From DATGLW01 sp035293965 (lineage in GTDB: Bacteria > Actinomycetota > Acidimicrobiia > Acidimicrobiales > RAAP-2), in NCBI GenBank assembly GCA_035293965.1, contig DATGLW010000034.1, positions 1 to 53,708 of the forward strand: a DNA stretch of 53,708 nucleotides, written 5' to 3'. The position numbers and the translations under genes are program-made. Under the pieces are notes generated by a model. The model saw only the letters and a list, made by a program, of their open reading frames with translations. It was not told where the DNA came from and made no database searches. Positions 44,075-53,373 of this stretch are shown one piece after another. Every line of letters begins with the position of its first letter. Position 1 is the stretch's first letter.

Positions 44075-44713
44075 TCATCCCTCGAGCAGGGTCTCGCCCG
44101 CGAGCAGGATCTCGGCCACTTCGCGGACCTGCCAGTCGCGGTCCTCGAGGCAGCGGCGCAGCGCTTCGTCCGCCTCGGGTGCTGCGAAGGCGGCGAGCGC
44201 GACCGCAGCGCGGCGGCGCACGGCCGGGCGGTCTGCCAGGCAGGCAAGGACTGCGGGCAGCCCTGCCGGATCGCCGATCGCGCCCAGGGCGGCCACTGCC
44301 GACTCCCGGCAGCGGGCGTCGGGGTGCCCGGTGGCGAGGCGGGCGAGCAGGCCCGTGGCCCGGCGGTCGGCGTGCTCGCCGAGGGCCCAGCAGGCGCTCT
44401 CGGCCACCAGCGGGTCGGCGTCCTCGGCTGCAGCCCGAAGGGAAGACCGCAGCGTGGCAGTCCCTGTGCCCCGCCAGGTGGCAGACACCTCGCAGGCCCG
44501 GCGACGGACGACCGGCGACGGATCGGCCAGGCAGCGGCGGACGACGGCGACCGTGAGGGCGCCGCTTCGCGCCAACGCTCCGAGGGCCGCGGCGCGCACT
44601 GCCGGATCGGCGTCGCCGAGGGCCTCCCGGGCCACTGCGGGCTCCCGGCGGTGCCCGGCAGTGATCGCCAGTCGCCGCCGGTCAGCGGCGACGCCGGCGC
44701 CGGAGCCCCTCAT
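44075..44713 (-). CDS. HEAT/PBS-lyase-repeat protein
   Basis: 212 residues from ATG 44713. About six ~31-residue alpha-alpha repeats with the DADPAVRAAALGALA pattern: DADPAVRAAAL, DPSPVVRRRAC, DADPLVAESACWALGE, HPDARCRESAVAALGAIGD, DRPAVRRRAAVALAAF, DRDWQVREVAEILLAG. Such repeats form a scaffold for protein contacts; no enzyme part is visible. Starts 27 bp from the divergent YlbL gene and ends 34 bp from the end of mreB. GTG 44734 would add seven residues. Confidence 0.8.
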   Translation of the reverse strand: MRGSGAGVAADRRRLAITAGHRREPAVAREALGDADPAVRAAALGALARSGALTVAVVRRCLADPSPVVRRRACEVSATWRGTGTATLRSSLRAAAEDADPLVAESACWALGEHADRRATGLLARLATGHPDARCRESAVAALGAIGDPAGLPAVLACLADRPAVRRRAAVALAAFAAPEADEALRRCLEDRDWQVREVAEILLAGETLLEG

Positions 44714-44740
44714 GGGAGGATCGTCGGGCACCACCCAAGT

Positions 44741-45916
44741 ATGACCGGGGCTCCTGTTCCACCGAGGCCGGCGGACGTCGACGTCCTCGGCCCGCAGCGG
44801 CGCGTGCCGCCGCGCCGCCGGCGCTGGGTGCCGGCCCTCGGGGTGGTCCTCGGCATGCTCGCCGTCGCCGCCTTCGTGGCCAGCAGGATCGACCTTCCCT
44901 ACTACGCCCTGTCGCCCGGCTCGGCCGAGGACGTGGGGCCGCTCGTGCACCTCCCGCCAGGGAAGGGCTCGCCCCTGCACGGCCGTATCCTGCTCACCGA
45001 CGTGCTGCTCACCCAGGTGACGGCACTGTCGTACCTCGCCGACCGCCTGAGCGCCGACACCGACCTCGAACCCGCGTCGCGGGTCCTCGGGTCGGGCTCA
45101 CCCGCCGAGCTGGCCGCCCAGGGCTACCTGCAGATGGCGGCGTCGAAGGCGGCGGCGGTCGCCGCCGCGCTGCGGCGGCTCGGTTACCAGGTGCCCGAGC
45201 GCGACGCGGGGGTCGTCATCGACGCCATCGAGCCGGGCACGCCGGCGAGCCGGACGCTGCGGGTGGGACAGGTCGTGTCCGCGGTGGGAGCCGTGCCCAC
45301 CCCCGACGCCTGTGCCTTCGTGGCCGCGCTCCACGCCCTCGCACCGGGCGACACCGTGGAGCTCACGGTGGAGCGGACCCGAATCGGGGCCGACGGCGCC
45401 GTCACGCAGGGCCCAACCGTGCACGAGAGGGTCCGCCTCGCCAGAGCCCCGCGGTCGGCCGCACCGTCGGGCTGCCCGGGTGTCGCGGGTCCCAACCGCG
45501 CCCTCCTCGGGGTGGCGGCCGAGACCCGACAGGTCTTCAGCTACCCCTTTAGGGTCTCGGTCAGCACGCCCGACGTCGGAGGCCCCTCGGCAGGGCTGGC
45601 GATGTCGTTGACCGTGCTCGACAAGCTCTCCGGCGGGCGGCTGACCGGTGGAGCCACGGTGGCGGCGACCGGCACCATCAGCCCCGAGGGCGCCGTTGGG
45701 GACGTGGCCGGGGTGGCCCAGAAGACGGTGGCGGTCGAACGCGCGGGCGCGACGGTGTTCCTCGTGCCCCCGCCCGAGTACAAGGTGGCCATCGCGCACG
45801 CCTCGCCGTCGCTGCACGTGTACGCGGTGGCGACGCTCGACCAGGCGCTCGGGGTCCTGGCACGCCTGGGCGGCCACGTGCCTCCGCCGCCGGCCGTGCC
45901 AGCACCGGGCGCCTGA
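44741..45916 (+). CDS. YlbL-type PDZ and Lon (S16) serine protease
   Basis: 391 residues. One N-terminal transmembrane helix (about 30-50, WVPALGVVLGMLAVAAFVAS), a central PDZ-like domain (about 140-225, GVVIDAIEPGTPASRTLRVGQVV) and a C-terminal Lon-type catalytic domain. The Ser-Lys dyad is seen: Ser in VGGPSAGLAMSLTVLD and Lys in VGDVAGVAQKTVAVERAGA. Membrane-anchored, with the protease outside the membrane by family analogy. The order with UPF0182 and DUF2342 is like mycobacterial Rv3193c-Rv3195 (from memory). ATG 44741 lies close to the divergent HEAT gene. Confidence 0.9.
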   Translation: MTGAPVPPRPADVDVLGPQRRVPPRRRRWVPALGVVLGMLAVAAFVASRIDLPYYALSPGSAEDVGPLVHLPPGKGSPLHGRILLTDVLLTQVTALSYLADRLSADTDLEPASRVLGSGSPAELAAQGYLQMAASKAAAVAAALRRLGYQVPERDAGVVIDAIEPGTPASRTLRVGQVVSAVGAVPTPDACAFVAALHALAPGDTVELTVERTRIGADGAVTQGPTVHERVRLARAPRSAAPSGCPGVAGPNRALLGVAAETRQVFSYPFRVSVSTPDVGGPSAGLAMSLTVLDKLSGGRLTGGATVAATGTISPEGAVGDVAGVAQKTVAVERAGATVFLVPPPEYKVAIAHASPSLHVYAVATLDQALGVLARLGGHVPPPPAVPAPGA

Positions 45917-45942
45917 GCCGCGATCGCACCGCGGGCAGGTCG

Positions 45943-45948
45943 TAGGCT
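45943..45948 (+). promoter_or_regulatory. Putative -10 box, leaderless divIVA-like gene
   Basis: TAGGCT, 6 nt, ATG 45955. Confidence 0.6.
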
Positions 45949-45954
45949 TCCGCC

Positions 45955-47961
45955 ATGCCCGAGGATCACCACACCATCTCGTCGTCGAGGCTCTCGGCGG
46001 CAGACGTGGCCCGGAGGAACTTCGGCACCACCCGGCGGGGGTTCGACCCACGGGAGGTGCGCGCCTTTCTCGAGCTGGCCTCGCGCGAGCTGCAGGCGCT
46101 CGAGCAGCGCGAACAGGAGCTCCGCCAGCAGCTGGCCGACGCCGAGGAACGAGCGCGCCACCCCGTGCTCGACGAGGCCACCCTGCCCGGCGCGCTCGGC
46201 GAGCAGAGCGCCCAGGTGCTCCGCCAGGCCTACGCCGAGGCGACGCGCATCGTGGGCGAGGCCGAGGAGCGAGCGGCCCGCCTCGTGCACCAGGCCCAGC
46301 AACAGGCCAACGAGGTCCAGATCAAGGCGGAGTCCGACGCGGCCAAGCGCATCGCCGAGGCGGAGCTGGCGGCGGCGTCGCTCCACCAGCAGGTGGACAA
46401 GGAGCGCGAGGCGCTGCTCGCCGCCGCCCGGGCCGACGGCGAGGCAGTGATCGACCAGGCGCGCGAGCAGGGGCGCATCCTCATCGAGAAGGCCCAGCAG
46501 GCGAGGAAGCAGGTGGTCGAAGACCTCGTCCAGCGGCGCCGGGCGATCCACCTCCAGATCGAGCAGTTCCGGGCCGCACGCGATGAGCTGGCAGCCACCG
46601 TCCTCGGCGTCCGAGACGCCGTGGACCAGGTGGTCACCCGCCTCGCCCAGGCCGACGACGCGGCGCGCACCGCCGCCGCCAGGGCGGCCCGCCGCGGCGC
46701 CGGCGAGGCCGAGGAGATCGCAGCCGAGCTCGAAGAGGCGCTGCTGGCGCCCGCCGGCACCACGGGCGCCGGGCCCGAGCCGGGGCCCCAGGGCGGCGCA
46801 CCGGAACCGGTGCCCCACGACGGCGGGGACGCGGTGCTCCTCGGGGCCACGGGTCAGATCTCGGTCGAGCAGGTCGGGCCCTCCGTCGCGCCCGAGCCAG
46901 CCCCTCCCGCCTCGCCCGCCGGGGCGACCGAGCCGGCCGGGGCTGCCGAGCCCGCCGAGCCAGCCCATCCCGCCTCGCCCGCCGAGGCGACCGAGGCAGC
47001 CGAGCAGGTTGTCGCGGCCGAACAGTCCGTCGCCCATCAGCCCGCGGCGCCCTCGGCGGACGAACCCGCCGTGCCTGCCGAGCCCCCTGGCGCGCCCGAG
47101 CAGGCTGAGCCCGCCGAGCCCGCCGTCGTCACCGAGCCGGCGAGGGTGGAGGCGCTCTTCGCCCGCCTGCGGGCCGGGCGGGAGCCCGGGTCCGGCGGCC
47201 GGGAGCCGGAGACCGCACGCGACCAGCCGGCGGCCCCCAGCGAGGTGGTGGACGACGCGGAGCCGCCCGACGGCCCGGCCGTCGCCGAGGTAGGCGATGC
47301 CAGGTTGGTGGAGCGGCGGTCGGACCTCGTCGACCCGGTGGCGTCGAGGCTCGGCCGCCGCCTGAAGCGGGCCCTGCAGGACGACCAGAACCGCCTCCTC
47401 GAGCGGATCCGCAGTTCGCCCAGCGGGTGGAACGACGAGCTGCTCGCCGACGAGGCGGACCAGCGGGCAGCCTTCGCGGAGGCGTCGGTCAAGCTGCTGA
47501 GGGAGGCGTTCGCCGCGGGCCACACCTTTGCCCGCGAGCAGGAGGGGTCGGGCGCCCCGGCGCGGCCGCCCGACGCCAGGCGGGTCGACGCCCTGGCCAC
47601 CGAGCTGGCCGACAACGTCGTCACCCTCCTGCGCCGGCGGCTGACGAGCGCCGACGACGGACCGGCGGCCGGCGAGCCGGCCGAGCGGGTGGGCGCCGCC
47701 TATCGCGAATGGCGGGGGGAGCGGATCGAGCGCCTTGTCGGCGACTACTGCATCGGCGCCTTCTCGGCCGGGGTGGTCGCCTCGACTGGCCCTGGGGCGG
47801 GGATCCGCTGGGTGCTGGCCCGGGCCGAGGGCGCGTGCCCCGACTGCGACGACGACTCGCTGGCGGGTGTGGTGGCACCTGGCGACGAATTCCCGACCGG
47901 CCACCGTCACCCACCCGCGCACGCCGGATGCCGGTGCCTCGTCTACCCGACACCGGTCTGA
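45955..47961 (+). CDS. DivIVA-domain coiled-coil protein with a phage-head-like C-terminus
   Basis: 668 residues in three parts. (1) DivIVA head: DVARRNFGTTRRGFDPREVRAFLELASRELQALEQRE (about 17-53). (2) A long coiled coil (to about 265) rich in Ala/Glu/Gln/Arg, then a Pro/Ala/Glu-rich linker (about 265-455). (3) A folded C-terminal part (about 465-668) ending in C628-x2-C631 (ACPDCDDD), H652/H656 and C659-x-C661 (PPAHAGCRCLVYP). That last module resembles the C-terminal signature of Mu gpF/SPP1 gp7 phage head-morphogenesis proteins (CPxC, PPxHxxCRC). Cell-pole or septum localisation is expected from the head domain. Leaderless ATG. Confidence 0.8.
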   Translation: MPEDHHTISSSRLSAADVARRNFGTTRRGFDPREVRAFLELASRELQALEQREQELRQQLADAEERARHPVLDEATLPGALGEQSAQVLRQAYAEATRIVGEAEERAARLVHQAQQQANEVQIKAESDAAKRIAEAELAAASLHQQVDKEREALLAAARADGEAVIDQAREQGRILIEKAQQARKQVVEDLVQRRRAIHLQIEQFRAARDELAATVLGVRDAVDQVVTRLAQADDAARTAAARAARRGAGEAEEIAAELEEALLAPAGTTGAGPEPGPQGGAPEPVPHDGGDAVLLGATGQISVEQVGPSVAPEPAPPASPAGATEPAGAAEPAEPAHPASPAEATEAAEQVVAAEQSVAHQPAAPSADEPAVPAEPPGAPEQAEPAEPAVVTEPARVEALFARLRAGREPGSGGREPETARDQPAAPSEVVDDAEPPDGPAVAEVGDARLVERRSDLVDPVASRLGRRLKRALQDDQNRLLERIRSSPSGWNDELLADEADQRAAFAEASVKLLREAFAAGHTFAREQEGSGAPARPPDARRVDALATELADNVVTLLRRRLTSADDGPAAGEPAERVGAAYREWRGERIERLVGDYCIGAFSAGVVASTGPGAGIRWVLARAEGACPDCDDDSLAGVVAPGDEFPTGHRHPPAHAGCRCLVYPTPV

Positions 47962-47975
47962 CCCGGCTGCCCACC

Positions 47976-47981
47976 TAGGCT
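47976..47981 (+). promoter_or_regulatory. Putative -10 box, leaderless UPF0182 gene
   Basis: TAGGCT, 7 nt, GTG 47989. Confidence 0.6.
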
Positions 47982-47988
47982 CCACGCG

Positions 47989-50900
47989 GTGCGCACACCA
48001 GGCGACATCCCTGCGTCGCGCCCGGCGCGCGCCCGGCACCGGGGCCGCTGGTGGCTCGTGGCCGCGCTGGCGGTCCTCGTCGTGGTGCTGGCCTCCCTGC
48101 GCTCGCTCGCCACGGTCTACACCGACTCGCTGTGGTTCTCCTCGGTGGGTCTGCACCAGGTGTTCGCCTCGCTGCTCGCGGTCAAGGTTGGGTTGTTCGC
48201 CTTCTTCGGGGCCCTCTTCTTCGCCGTGTTGTGGGTGAACCTCCTCGTGTGCGACCGCCTGGCGGTGGCCACGGCGACCGACGAGCCCGAGGACGAGCTC
48301 GTCCGCCGGTACCAGCGGGCGACCCGGCCCTACGCGGGCCGCCTCTACGCCGGCGTCTCCTTCCTGCTCGCGCTCATCGCCGCCTCGGGGACGATCGGCG
48401 AGTGGCAGAACTGGATCCTCTTCCGCCACGGCGGCAGCTTCGGCATCAAGGACCCCCAGTTCGGCCTCGACGTCGGCTTCTTCGTGTTCAAGCTGCCGTT
48501 CCTGTCCTTCGTCGTGGACTGGACGCTCGTGTCGCTCGTCGTGATCCTGGTCGTGACCGCCGTCTTCCACTACCTCAACGGCGGCATCCGGGCCCAGCGG
48601 GTGACACCGCGCGTGCGGCCTGCGGTCAAGGCGCACCTGTCCGTGCTGCTCGCCCTCATCGCCTTGGCCAAGGCGGCCGGGTACGTCCTGGCCCGCTACC
48701 AGCTCGACCTCTCCACCAACGGCTACGTGGAGGGTGCCGGCTACACGGACGTGCACGCCCGGCTGCCGGCGCTGTCGCTCCTGTTCTGGATCTCGCTCGC
48801 GGCCGCGGTCGTCCTGCTCTACAACATCCGCCGCCAGGGCTGGACGCTGCCGGTGCTGGCCGTCGGCGTGTGGGCCTTCGTGGCGCTCGTGGTGGGCGTC
48901 ATCTACCCAGCGGTCCTGCAGGTCCTGAAGGTGAACCCCAACCAGAGTGCCCTCGAGCGCCCCTACATCGCCAGGAACATCTCGATGACGCGCCAGGCCT
49001 ACGCCCTCAACGGGGTGAAGGTGTCGACCTTCCAGGCGGGCAGCTCGATCACGCCCGAGGCCGTCACGGCCAACCTGGCGACGCTCGACAACATCCGCCT
49101 GTGGGACCCGGACCCGGCGATCGCGCTGCCGACGTTCCAGAAGCTCCAGAACCTGCACGGCTACTACACGATCCAATCGGTGTCGGTGGACCGCTACCTC
49201 GCCGACGGCGTGCTCACGCCGGTCCTCGTCGGCGTGCGCCAGATCAACTCGGCCGGAGTGCCGTCGTCGTGGGTGAACACGCACCTGCAGTACACGCACG
49301 GATCAGGGCTGGTGCTGGCCGAGGCCAACCAGGCGACCCAGGACGGCAACCCGGCGTTCGCCATCCAGAACGTCCCGAGCACCTCCTCGGGCGGCCTGCC
49401 GACCATCACCCAACCCGACGTGTACTTCGGGCTGAACGAACCGGGCTACGTGGTGGCCGACACCCGCCAGCCGGAGCTCGACTACGAGCTGGGGAACGGC
49501 ACCAACGTCGAGAACCACTACCAGGGGACGGGCGGCGTCCGCCTCGGCTCGTTCCTCACCAAGGCGGCCTTCGCCATCCGCCTCGGGGACTTCAACCTGC
49601 TCATCTCGAACCTCATCACCCCGAGCTCGCGCATCATGTTCGTGCGCGACGTGGAGCAGATGGCCCAGAAGGCAGCGCCGTTCTTGAGCTTCGACCACGA
49701 CCCCTACGCGGCGGTCATCGACGGCCACATCGACTGGATCCTCGACGCCTACACCACGACGAGCCAGTTCCCCTACTCCCAGAACGCCGATACCACCGAG
49801 GTGCCGCCGGGCAGCACGCTGCCGGCCAGCTACAACTACGTGCGCAATTCGGTCAAGGTGGTGATCGACGCCTACTCGGGGAAGATGACCTTCTACGACA
49901 TGACCACCCCCGCGCACCGCGACCCGATCCTCGAGGCCTACGAGTCGGCCTTCCCGCACATGTTCACGCCGGCCTCGCAGATGAGCCCTGCCCTGAAGGC
50001 GCACCTGCGGTACCCCGAGGACCTCTTCTCGGTGCAGGCGGCCATGTTCGGGCGCTACCACATCACCAGGCCGACCGACTTCTACTCGGCCGGCACCACC
50101 GGCGGCGACGCCTGGAACCTGTCGCCGACCGCCGGCGTCGGCTCGCCGTCGAACGCGCTCGCGGTCACGACGGTCACCAACGCCCAGGGCCAGGTGATCG
50201 GCACACCGCCCGAGCGGATGGCCCCCCTCTACCAGGTCCTCCAGGAGCCCGGCACGACGGGCCAGCGCCTCACGATCTCGGATGCCTACGTGCCGGCCTC
50301 GGGCTCGAGCCTCGTGCAGAACCTGCTCTCCGCGTTCATCATGAGCGACGGCACGGGCCAGCCCGGGCAGCTGCACGTGTACGTCACCCCGCAGGGCAAG
50401 AGCGCGGTGGGGCCCGCGCTGGCCGAGACGCGCATCCAGCAGGCCCAGGCCGTCTCCAAGGAGATCAGCTTCCTCGACCAGCACGGCTCGAACGTGGTGC
50501 TCGGCAACATCTTGATGATCCCGATCGGCCAGTCGATGCTGTACGTCCGGCCGATGTACCTGGAGTCCTCGGGCAACCCTCAGCCCCAGCTGCAGGACGT
50601 GATCGCCGTGTTCGGCAACAACGTGGTGATGGCTTCCAACCTCGACGACGCCCTGTCGGGCGTGTTCGGGGGGATCCCCGTCGGGACGCCCTCGCCGACC
50701 GGGCCGGCTGGGTCGAGCGGCTCCACCAGCCAGCTGACCCCGGCGGTGCAGGCCCAGATCGCCAAGTACCTCAAGCAGGCCTCGGACGCCTACTCCCAGG
50801 CGCTTGCCGACCTGAAGGCGGGTGACCTGGGCCAGTTCCAATCCGACGTCAACAACATGCAGGCGAACATCAAGGCGGCTCAGTCCCTGCTCGGCTCGCC

Positions 50901-51129
50901 TGCGAGCAGCGGCCCTGCCGGCGCCGCCACGCCAGCTGCCGGCAGCGGCACGGCTCCGGGTACCGGCGGCGGCGGTACGGGCGCATCGGCCGGGTCCACG
51001 TCGAGCTCGGCTGCCACCGGCGCAGCCCCGACTTCGAGCGGGGGGTCGGGTTCCAGCGGATCGGCGGCCTCGAGCGGGGCGGCCTCGGCCTCGAGCGGGT
51101 CGGCCGCGGCGTCCCCCAACGTGGCCTGA
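47989..51129 (+). CDS. UPF0182 family large membrane protein
   Basis: 1046 residues from GTG 47989. About seven transmembrane helices lie in the first 320 residues (for example WWLVAALAVLVVVLAS, LLAVKVGLFAFFGALFFAV, FLSFVVDWTLVSLVVIL). A large extracytoplasmic part follows with WVNTHLQYTHGSGLVLAEAN, LPTITQPDVYFGL and DYNYVRNSVKVVIDAYSGKM-like stretches typical of UPF0182 (COG1615). The tail (about 960-1046) is low-complexity Ser/Gly/Ala. Function is not known; it sits with the PDZ protease and DivIVA genes, hinting at envelope work (inference). Confidence 0.9.
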   Translation: MRTPGDIPASRPARARHRGRWWLVAALAVLVVVLASLRSLATVYTDSLWFSSVGLHQVFASLLAVKVGLFAFFGALFFAVLWVNLLVCDRLAVATATDEPEDELVRRYQRATRPYAGRLYAGVSFLLALIAASGTIGEWQNWILFRHGGSFGIKDPQFGLDVGFFVFKLPFLSFVVDWTLVSLVVILVVTAVFHYLNGGIRAQRVTPRVRPAVKAHLSVLLALIALAKAAGYVLARYQLDLSTNGYVEGAGYTDVHARLPALSLLFWISLAAAVVLLYNIRRQGWTLPVLAVGVWAFVALVVGVIYPAVLQVLKVNPNQSALERPYIARNISMTRQAYALNGVKVSTFQAGSSITPEAVTANLATLDNIRLWDPDPAIALPTFQKLQNLHGYYTIQSVSVDRYLADGVLTPVLVGVRQINSAGVPSSWVNTHLQYTHGSGLVLAEANQATQDGNPAFAIQNVPSTSSGGLPTITQPDVYFGLNEPGYVVADTRQPELDYELGNGTNVENHYQGTGGVRLGSFLTKAAFAIRLGDFNLLISNLITPSSRIMFVRDVEQMAQKAAPFLSFDHDPYAAVIDGHIDWILDAYTTTSQFPYSQNADTTEVPPGSTLPASYNYVRNSVKVVIDAYSGKMTFYDMTTPAHRDPILEAYESAFPHMFTPASQMSPALKAHLRYPEDLFSVQAAMFGRYHITRPTDFYSAGTTGGDAWNLSPTAGVGSPSNALAVTTVTNAQGQVIGTPPERMAPLYQVLQEPGTTGQRLTISDAYVPASGSSLVQNLLSAFIMSDGTGQPGQLHVYVTPQGKSAVGPALAETRIQQAQAVSKEISFLDQHGSNVVLGNILMIPIGQSMLYVRPMYLESSGNPQPQLQDVIAVFGNNVVMASNLDDALSGVFGGIPVGTPSPTGPAGSSGSTSQLTPAVQAQIAKYLKQASDAYSQALADLKAGDLGQFQSDVNNMQANIKAAQSLLGSPASSGPAGAATPAAGSGTAPGTGGGGTGASAGSTSSSAATGAAPTSSGGSGSSGSAASSGAASASSGSAAASPNVA

Positions 51130-51142
51130 GTGGCTCCCGTCC

Positions 51143-51180
51143 CTCGGGGCGCCCCGGACCCGGCCTGGGCGGGCCCCGAG
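51143..51180 (+). terminator. Hairpin after UPF0182
   Basis: CTCGGGGC (51143-51150) pairs with GCCCCGAG (51173-51180); a competing palindrome CGGGGCGCCCCG also exists. No T-tract. Confidence 0.4.
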
Positions 51181-51210
51181 AGCCAGCAGGGGACGCGGCG
51201 AGTCTCACCG

Positions 51211-51350
51211 GGAGCGTCGGGGGCCGGCGGGCTTGGGGCACCGGCGGGAGCGTCGGGGGCCAGCGGGCTTGGCGCACCGGCGGGAGCGTCGGGAGCCGGC
51301 GGGCTCTGGCGCACCGGCGGGAGCGTCCGGAGCCGGCGGGCTCGATTGAC
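51211..51350 (+). repeat. 36-bp tandem repeat downstream of UPF0182
   Basis: Four copies of a unit beginning GGAGCGTCGGGGGCCGGCGG, at 51211, 51247, 51283 and 51320; the last step is 37 bp. The rest of the 511-bp gap (51130-51640) holds no convincing gene; TACCGT (51570-51575) is a weak -10 candidate for the next gene. Confidence 0.92.
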
Positions 51351-51640
51351 CGGGACCCAGCGCGGCCGGGCTCCCCGGCGGATTCGGGTAGTCGACTCGA
51401 GGGTTCGCAGCGACCCTTGCCAGCATTCGGCGGCTTGATCAGGTGCCGGAGTCCGGCACGGCTCAGGACAGCCCAGGCCCATGGGCGAGGGCGGGCTCCG
51501 CGGTACCGGCAGCCTCTTCGGGTGAGCGGCCGGGGCAACCTGGGTCGGGCCTGTGTGCGGGCCGGCCCGTACCGTGCGATGATGCTGCGTGGCGCCATTG
51601 CCGCACATCCGGAGCGACCGGCCGAACCAGGAGGTGCGAG

Positions 51641-51931
51641 ATGGGTTTCCTCGACAAGGTGAAGGAGCAGGCTGCAGCGGCCACCGCCGTGGCCAAGGAC
51701 GCGGCGCAGAAGGGGCAGGCGAAGCTCGACGAGGTGCAGGCCAAGCGGGCGGCGGACGCCATGCTGCGCGATCTGGGCCTGGCGTGCTACGCGGAGAGGA
51801 CCGGGCGTGGCACCCCGGCGACGACCGCCGACATCGACCGCCTCGTGGCAGCGGTGCGTGAGCACGAGGCAGCCCATGGACCGATCGTGCCAGGAATGGG
51901 GTCGCCCAGCGGCACCGCCGCCTCGTCCTGA
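51641..51931 (+). CDS. Small helical hypothetical protein, 96 residues
   Basis: ATG 51641 with AGGAGG (51629-51634), 6 nt upstream. The N-terminal half is an Ala/Lys-rich amphipathic helix (GFLDKVKEQAAAATAVAKDAAQKGQAKLDEVQ). The second half, LRDLGLACYAERTGRGTPATTADIDRLVAAVREHE, looks compact and helical. Similar short proteins occur widely in Actinobacteria, but I cannot name a family. No membrane segment. Confidence 0.78.
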   Translation: MGFLDKVKEQAAAATAVAKDAAQKGQAKLDEVQAKRAADAMLRDLGLACYAERTGRGTPATTADIDRLVAAVREHEAAHGPIVPGMGSPSGTAASS

Positions 51932-51975
51932 CGACAGGCAGTCCTACCGTGGCACGGTGGGGTCCTCTCCTCGAG

Positions 51976-52003
51976 TCGGACCCCCTCCGTGGTCTGGTAT
52001 GCT
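51976..52003 (+). promoter_or_regulatory. Promoter of the initiator tRNA gene
   Basis: TCGGAC (51976-51981), 16-bp spacer, TATGCT (51998-52003), then 11 nt to the tRNA 5' end. The -35 is weak. Confidence 0.5.
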
Positions 52004-52014
52004 GCTCACTACGC

Positions 52015-52088
<74 letters not shown>

Positions 52089-52106
52089 CTAGAGAAAGTG
52101 CAGGTC

Positions 52107-52132
52107 AGGGCCGGTCTCCAGGGACCGGCCCT
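52107..52132 (+). terminator. Terminator after tRNA-fMet
   Basis: AGGGCCGGTC (52107-52116), loop TCCAGG, GACCGGCCCT (52123-52132), then TCTGCTG. A perfect 10-bp stem 18 bp after the tRNA. Confidence 0.75.
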
Positions 52133-52190
52133 TCTGCTGCCCGGGATCGCGTCCCACCGGATTCTCACCAATCGTGTCACATCCCACCGC

Positions 52191-52196
52191 TACGAT
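52191..52196 (+). promoter_or_regulatory. Putative -10 box, leaderless integrase
   Basis: TACGAT, 6 nt, ATG 52203. Around it, TCCCACCG occurs at 52152-52159 and again just before the box (52182-52189), possible arm or operator sites. Confidence 0.55.
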
Positions 52197-52202
52197 GTGG
52201 AC

Positions 52203-53363
52203 ATGCGTGGATCGAAGCGCGAGCTGCGTGCGGGGGTCTGGGAGCTGCGGGTCTCCCTCGGCTACGACCCGGAGACCGGCAAGCGCCACCAGGTCTCGAA
52301 GACCTTCCACGGCGGTGCCCGGGCAGCCGACGCTGCGCTGCGGGACCTCGTGGACCGTCAGAGCCCCGGCCGCACCGACGGCATGGGCGTCATGGTCGGC
52401 CAGCTCCTCGACCGGTGGCTTGAGGAGTGCGAACGCCTCGACCTCTCGCCCACGACTGTCCGGAACTACCGCTCCCAGGTGAACGGGACCATCCGGCCCC
52501 GGCTCGGGAAGATCAAGCTCCACCAGCTCACCCCGAAGCACCTCGACGACCTCTACGGCACCTTGAAGGACGCCGGGAAGTCGCCCAAGACCATCCGCAA
52601 CGTCCACGCCATCCTCTCCGCTGCCCTCCACCAGGCTGTCCGCTGGGGATGGCTCAGGGAGAACATCGCTGACCGGGCGAAGCCTCCCCGGGTGTCGAAC
52701 CGCCGGGTCTCGGCTCCTGCCGTGGACGTCGTCCAGCAGGTCATCGAAGAGGCGGAACGGCGGGACCCCCGACTTGCTCCGCTCCTCATGCTCGCTGCAC
52801 TCACGGGGATGCGCCGAGGGGAGCTGTGTGCGCTCCGCTGGTCTGACGTCAACCTCGACGTCGGCGTCCTCGACGTTGCCCGCTCCCTCGTCGTGGCGCC
52901 GGGCGGGCTCGCCGAGAAGAGCACGAAGACCGACCGCTCCCGGAAGGTCGCTCTCGACCCCGTCGGCATCGCCCTCCTCACTGCCCATCGCAAGCGGGTC
53001 GAAGCCTGGATCGCCGAGGCCGGAGGGACGCTCGCCGACGATGCCTTCGTCTTCTCGCCGTACGTAGAGGCAACGACCCCCTTCCGGCCGGACAACGTGA
53101 CGTCGTTCTTCATCCGGGTCCGGGACGCCGTCGGAGCACCCGACGTGCGTCTCCACGACCTCCGGCACTTCACGGCAACGCAGCTCATCCATGCAGGCAT
53201 GGACATCCGGACCGTGGCCGACTTCCTCGGCCATTCCGATCCCTCCCTCACCCTCCGGGTGTACTCCCACGCCATCGAGGAGCGGACTCGGGCTGCTGCC
53301 ACCATCATGGGCCAGGTCCTCGCTGCCAAGAAGGAACCCGCAGCGCTGCCGTCCGGCGCATAA
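52203..53363 (+). CDS. int: Tyrosine recombinase (phage-type integrase)
   Basis: 386 residues from ATG 52203. An N-terminal arm-binding part (RAGVWELRVSLGYDPETGKRHQ) and a SAM-like core-binding domain (about 60-150, LLDRWLEECERLDLSPTTVRNYRSQV) precede the catalytic domain. Catalytic residues are R204 (LTGMRRGELCALRW), H318-x2-R321 (RLHDLRHFTATQL), H344 (LGHSDPSL) and nucleophile Y354 (LRVYSHAIEER). Complete and seemingly active. Adjacent to tRNA-fMet, so it likely integrates there. Codon choice is a little less GC-biased than the flanking housekeeping genes. Confidence 0.94.
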   Translation: MRGSKRELRAGVWELRVSLGYDPETGKRHQVSKTFHGGARAADAALRDLVDRQSPGRTDGMGVMVGQLLDRWLEECERLDLSPTTVRNYRSQVNGTIRPRLGKIKLHQLTPKHLDDLYGTLKDAGKSPKTIRNVHAILSAALHQAVRWGWLRENIADRAKPPRVSNRRVSAPAVDVVQQVIEEAERRDPRLAPLLMLAALTGMRRGELCALRWSDVNLDVGVLDVARSLVVAPGGLAEKSTKTDRSRKVALDPVGIALLTAHRKRVEAWIAEAGGTLADDAFVFSPYVEATTPFRPDNVTSFFIRVRDAVGAPDVRLHDLRHFTATQLIHAGMDIRTVADFLGHSDPSLTLRVYSHAIEERTRAAATIMGQVLAAKKEPAALPSGA

Positions 53364-53373
53364 GACTGGCGTC

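Noticed and set aside
51130..51640. Gly/Ala-rich open frame over the 36-bp repeats
   Set aside because: It is produced by the tandem repeat itself and has no ribosome site or family motif.
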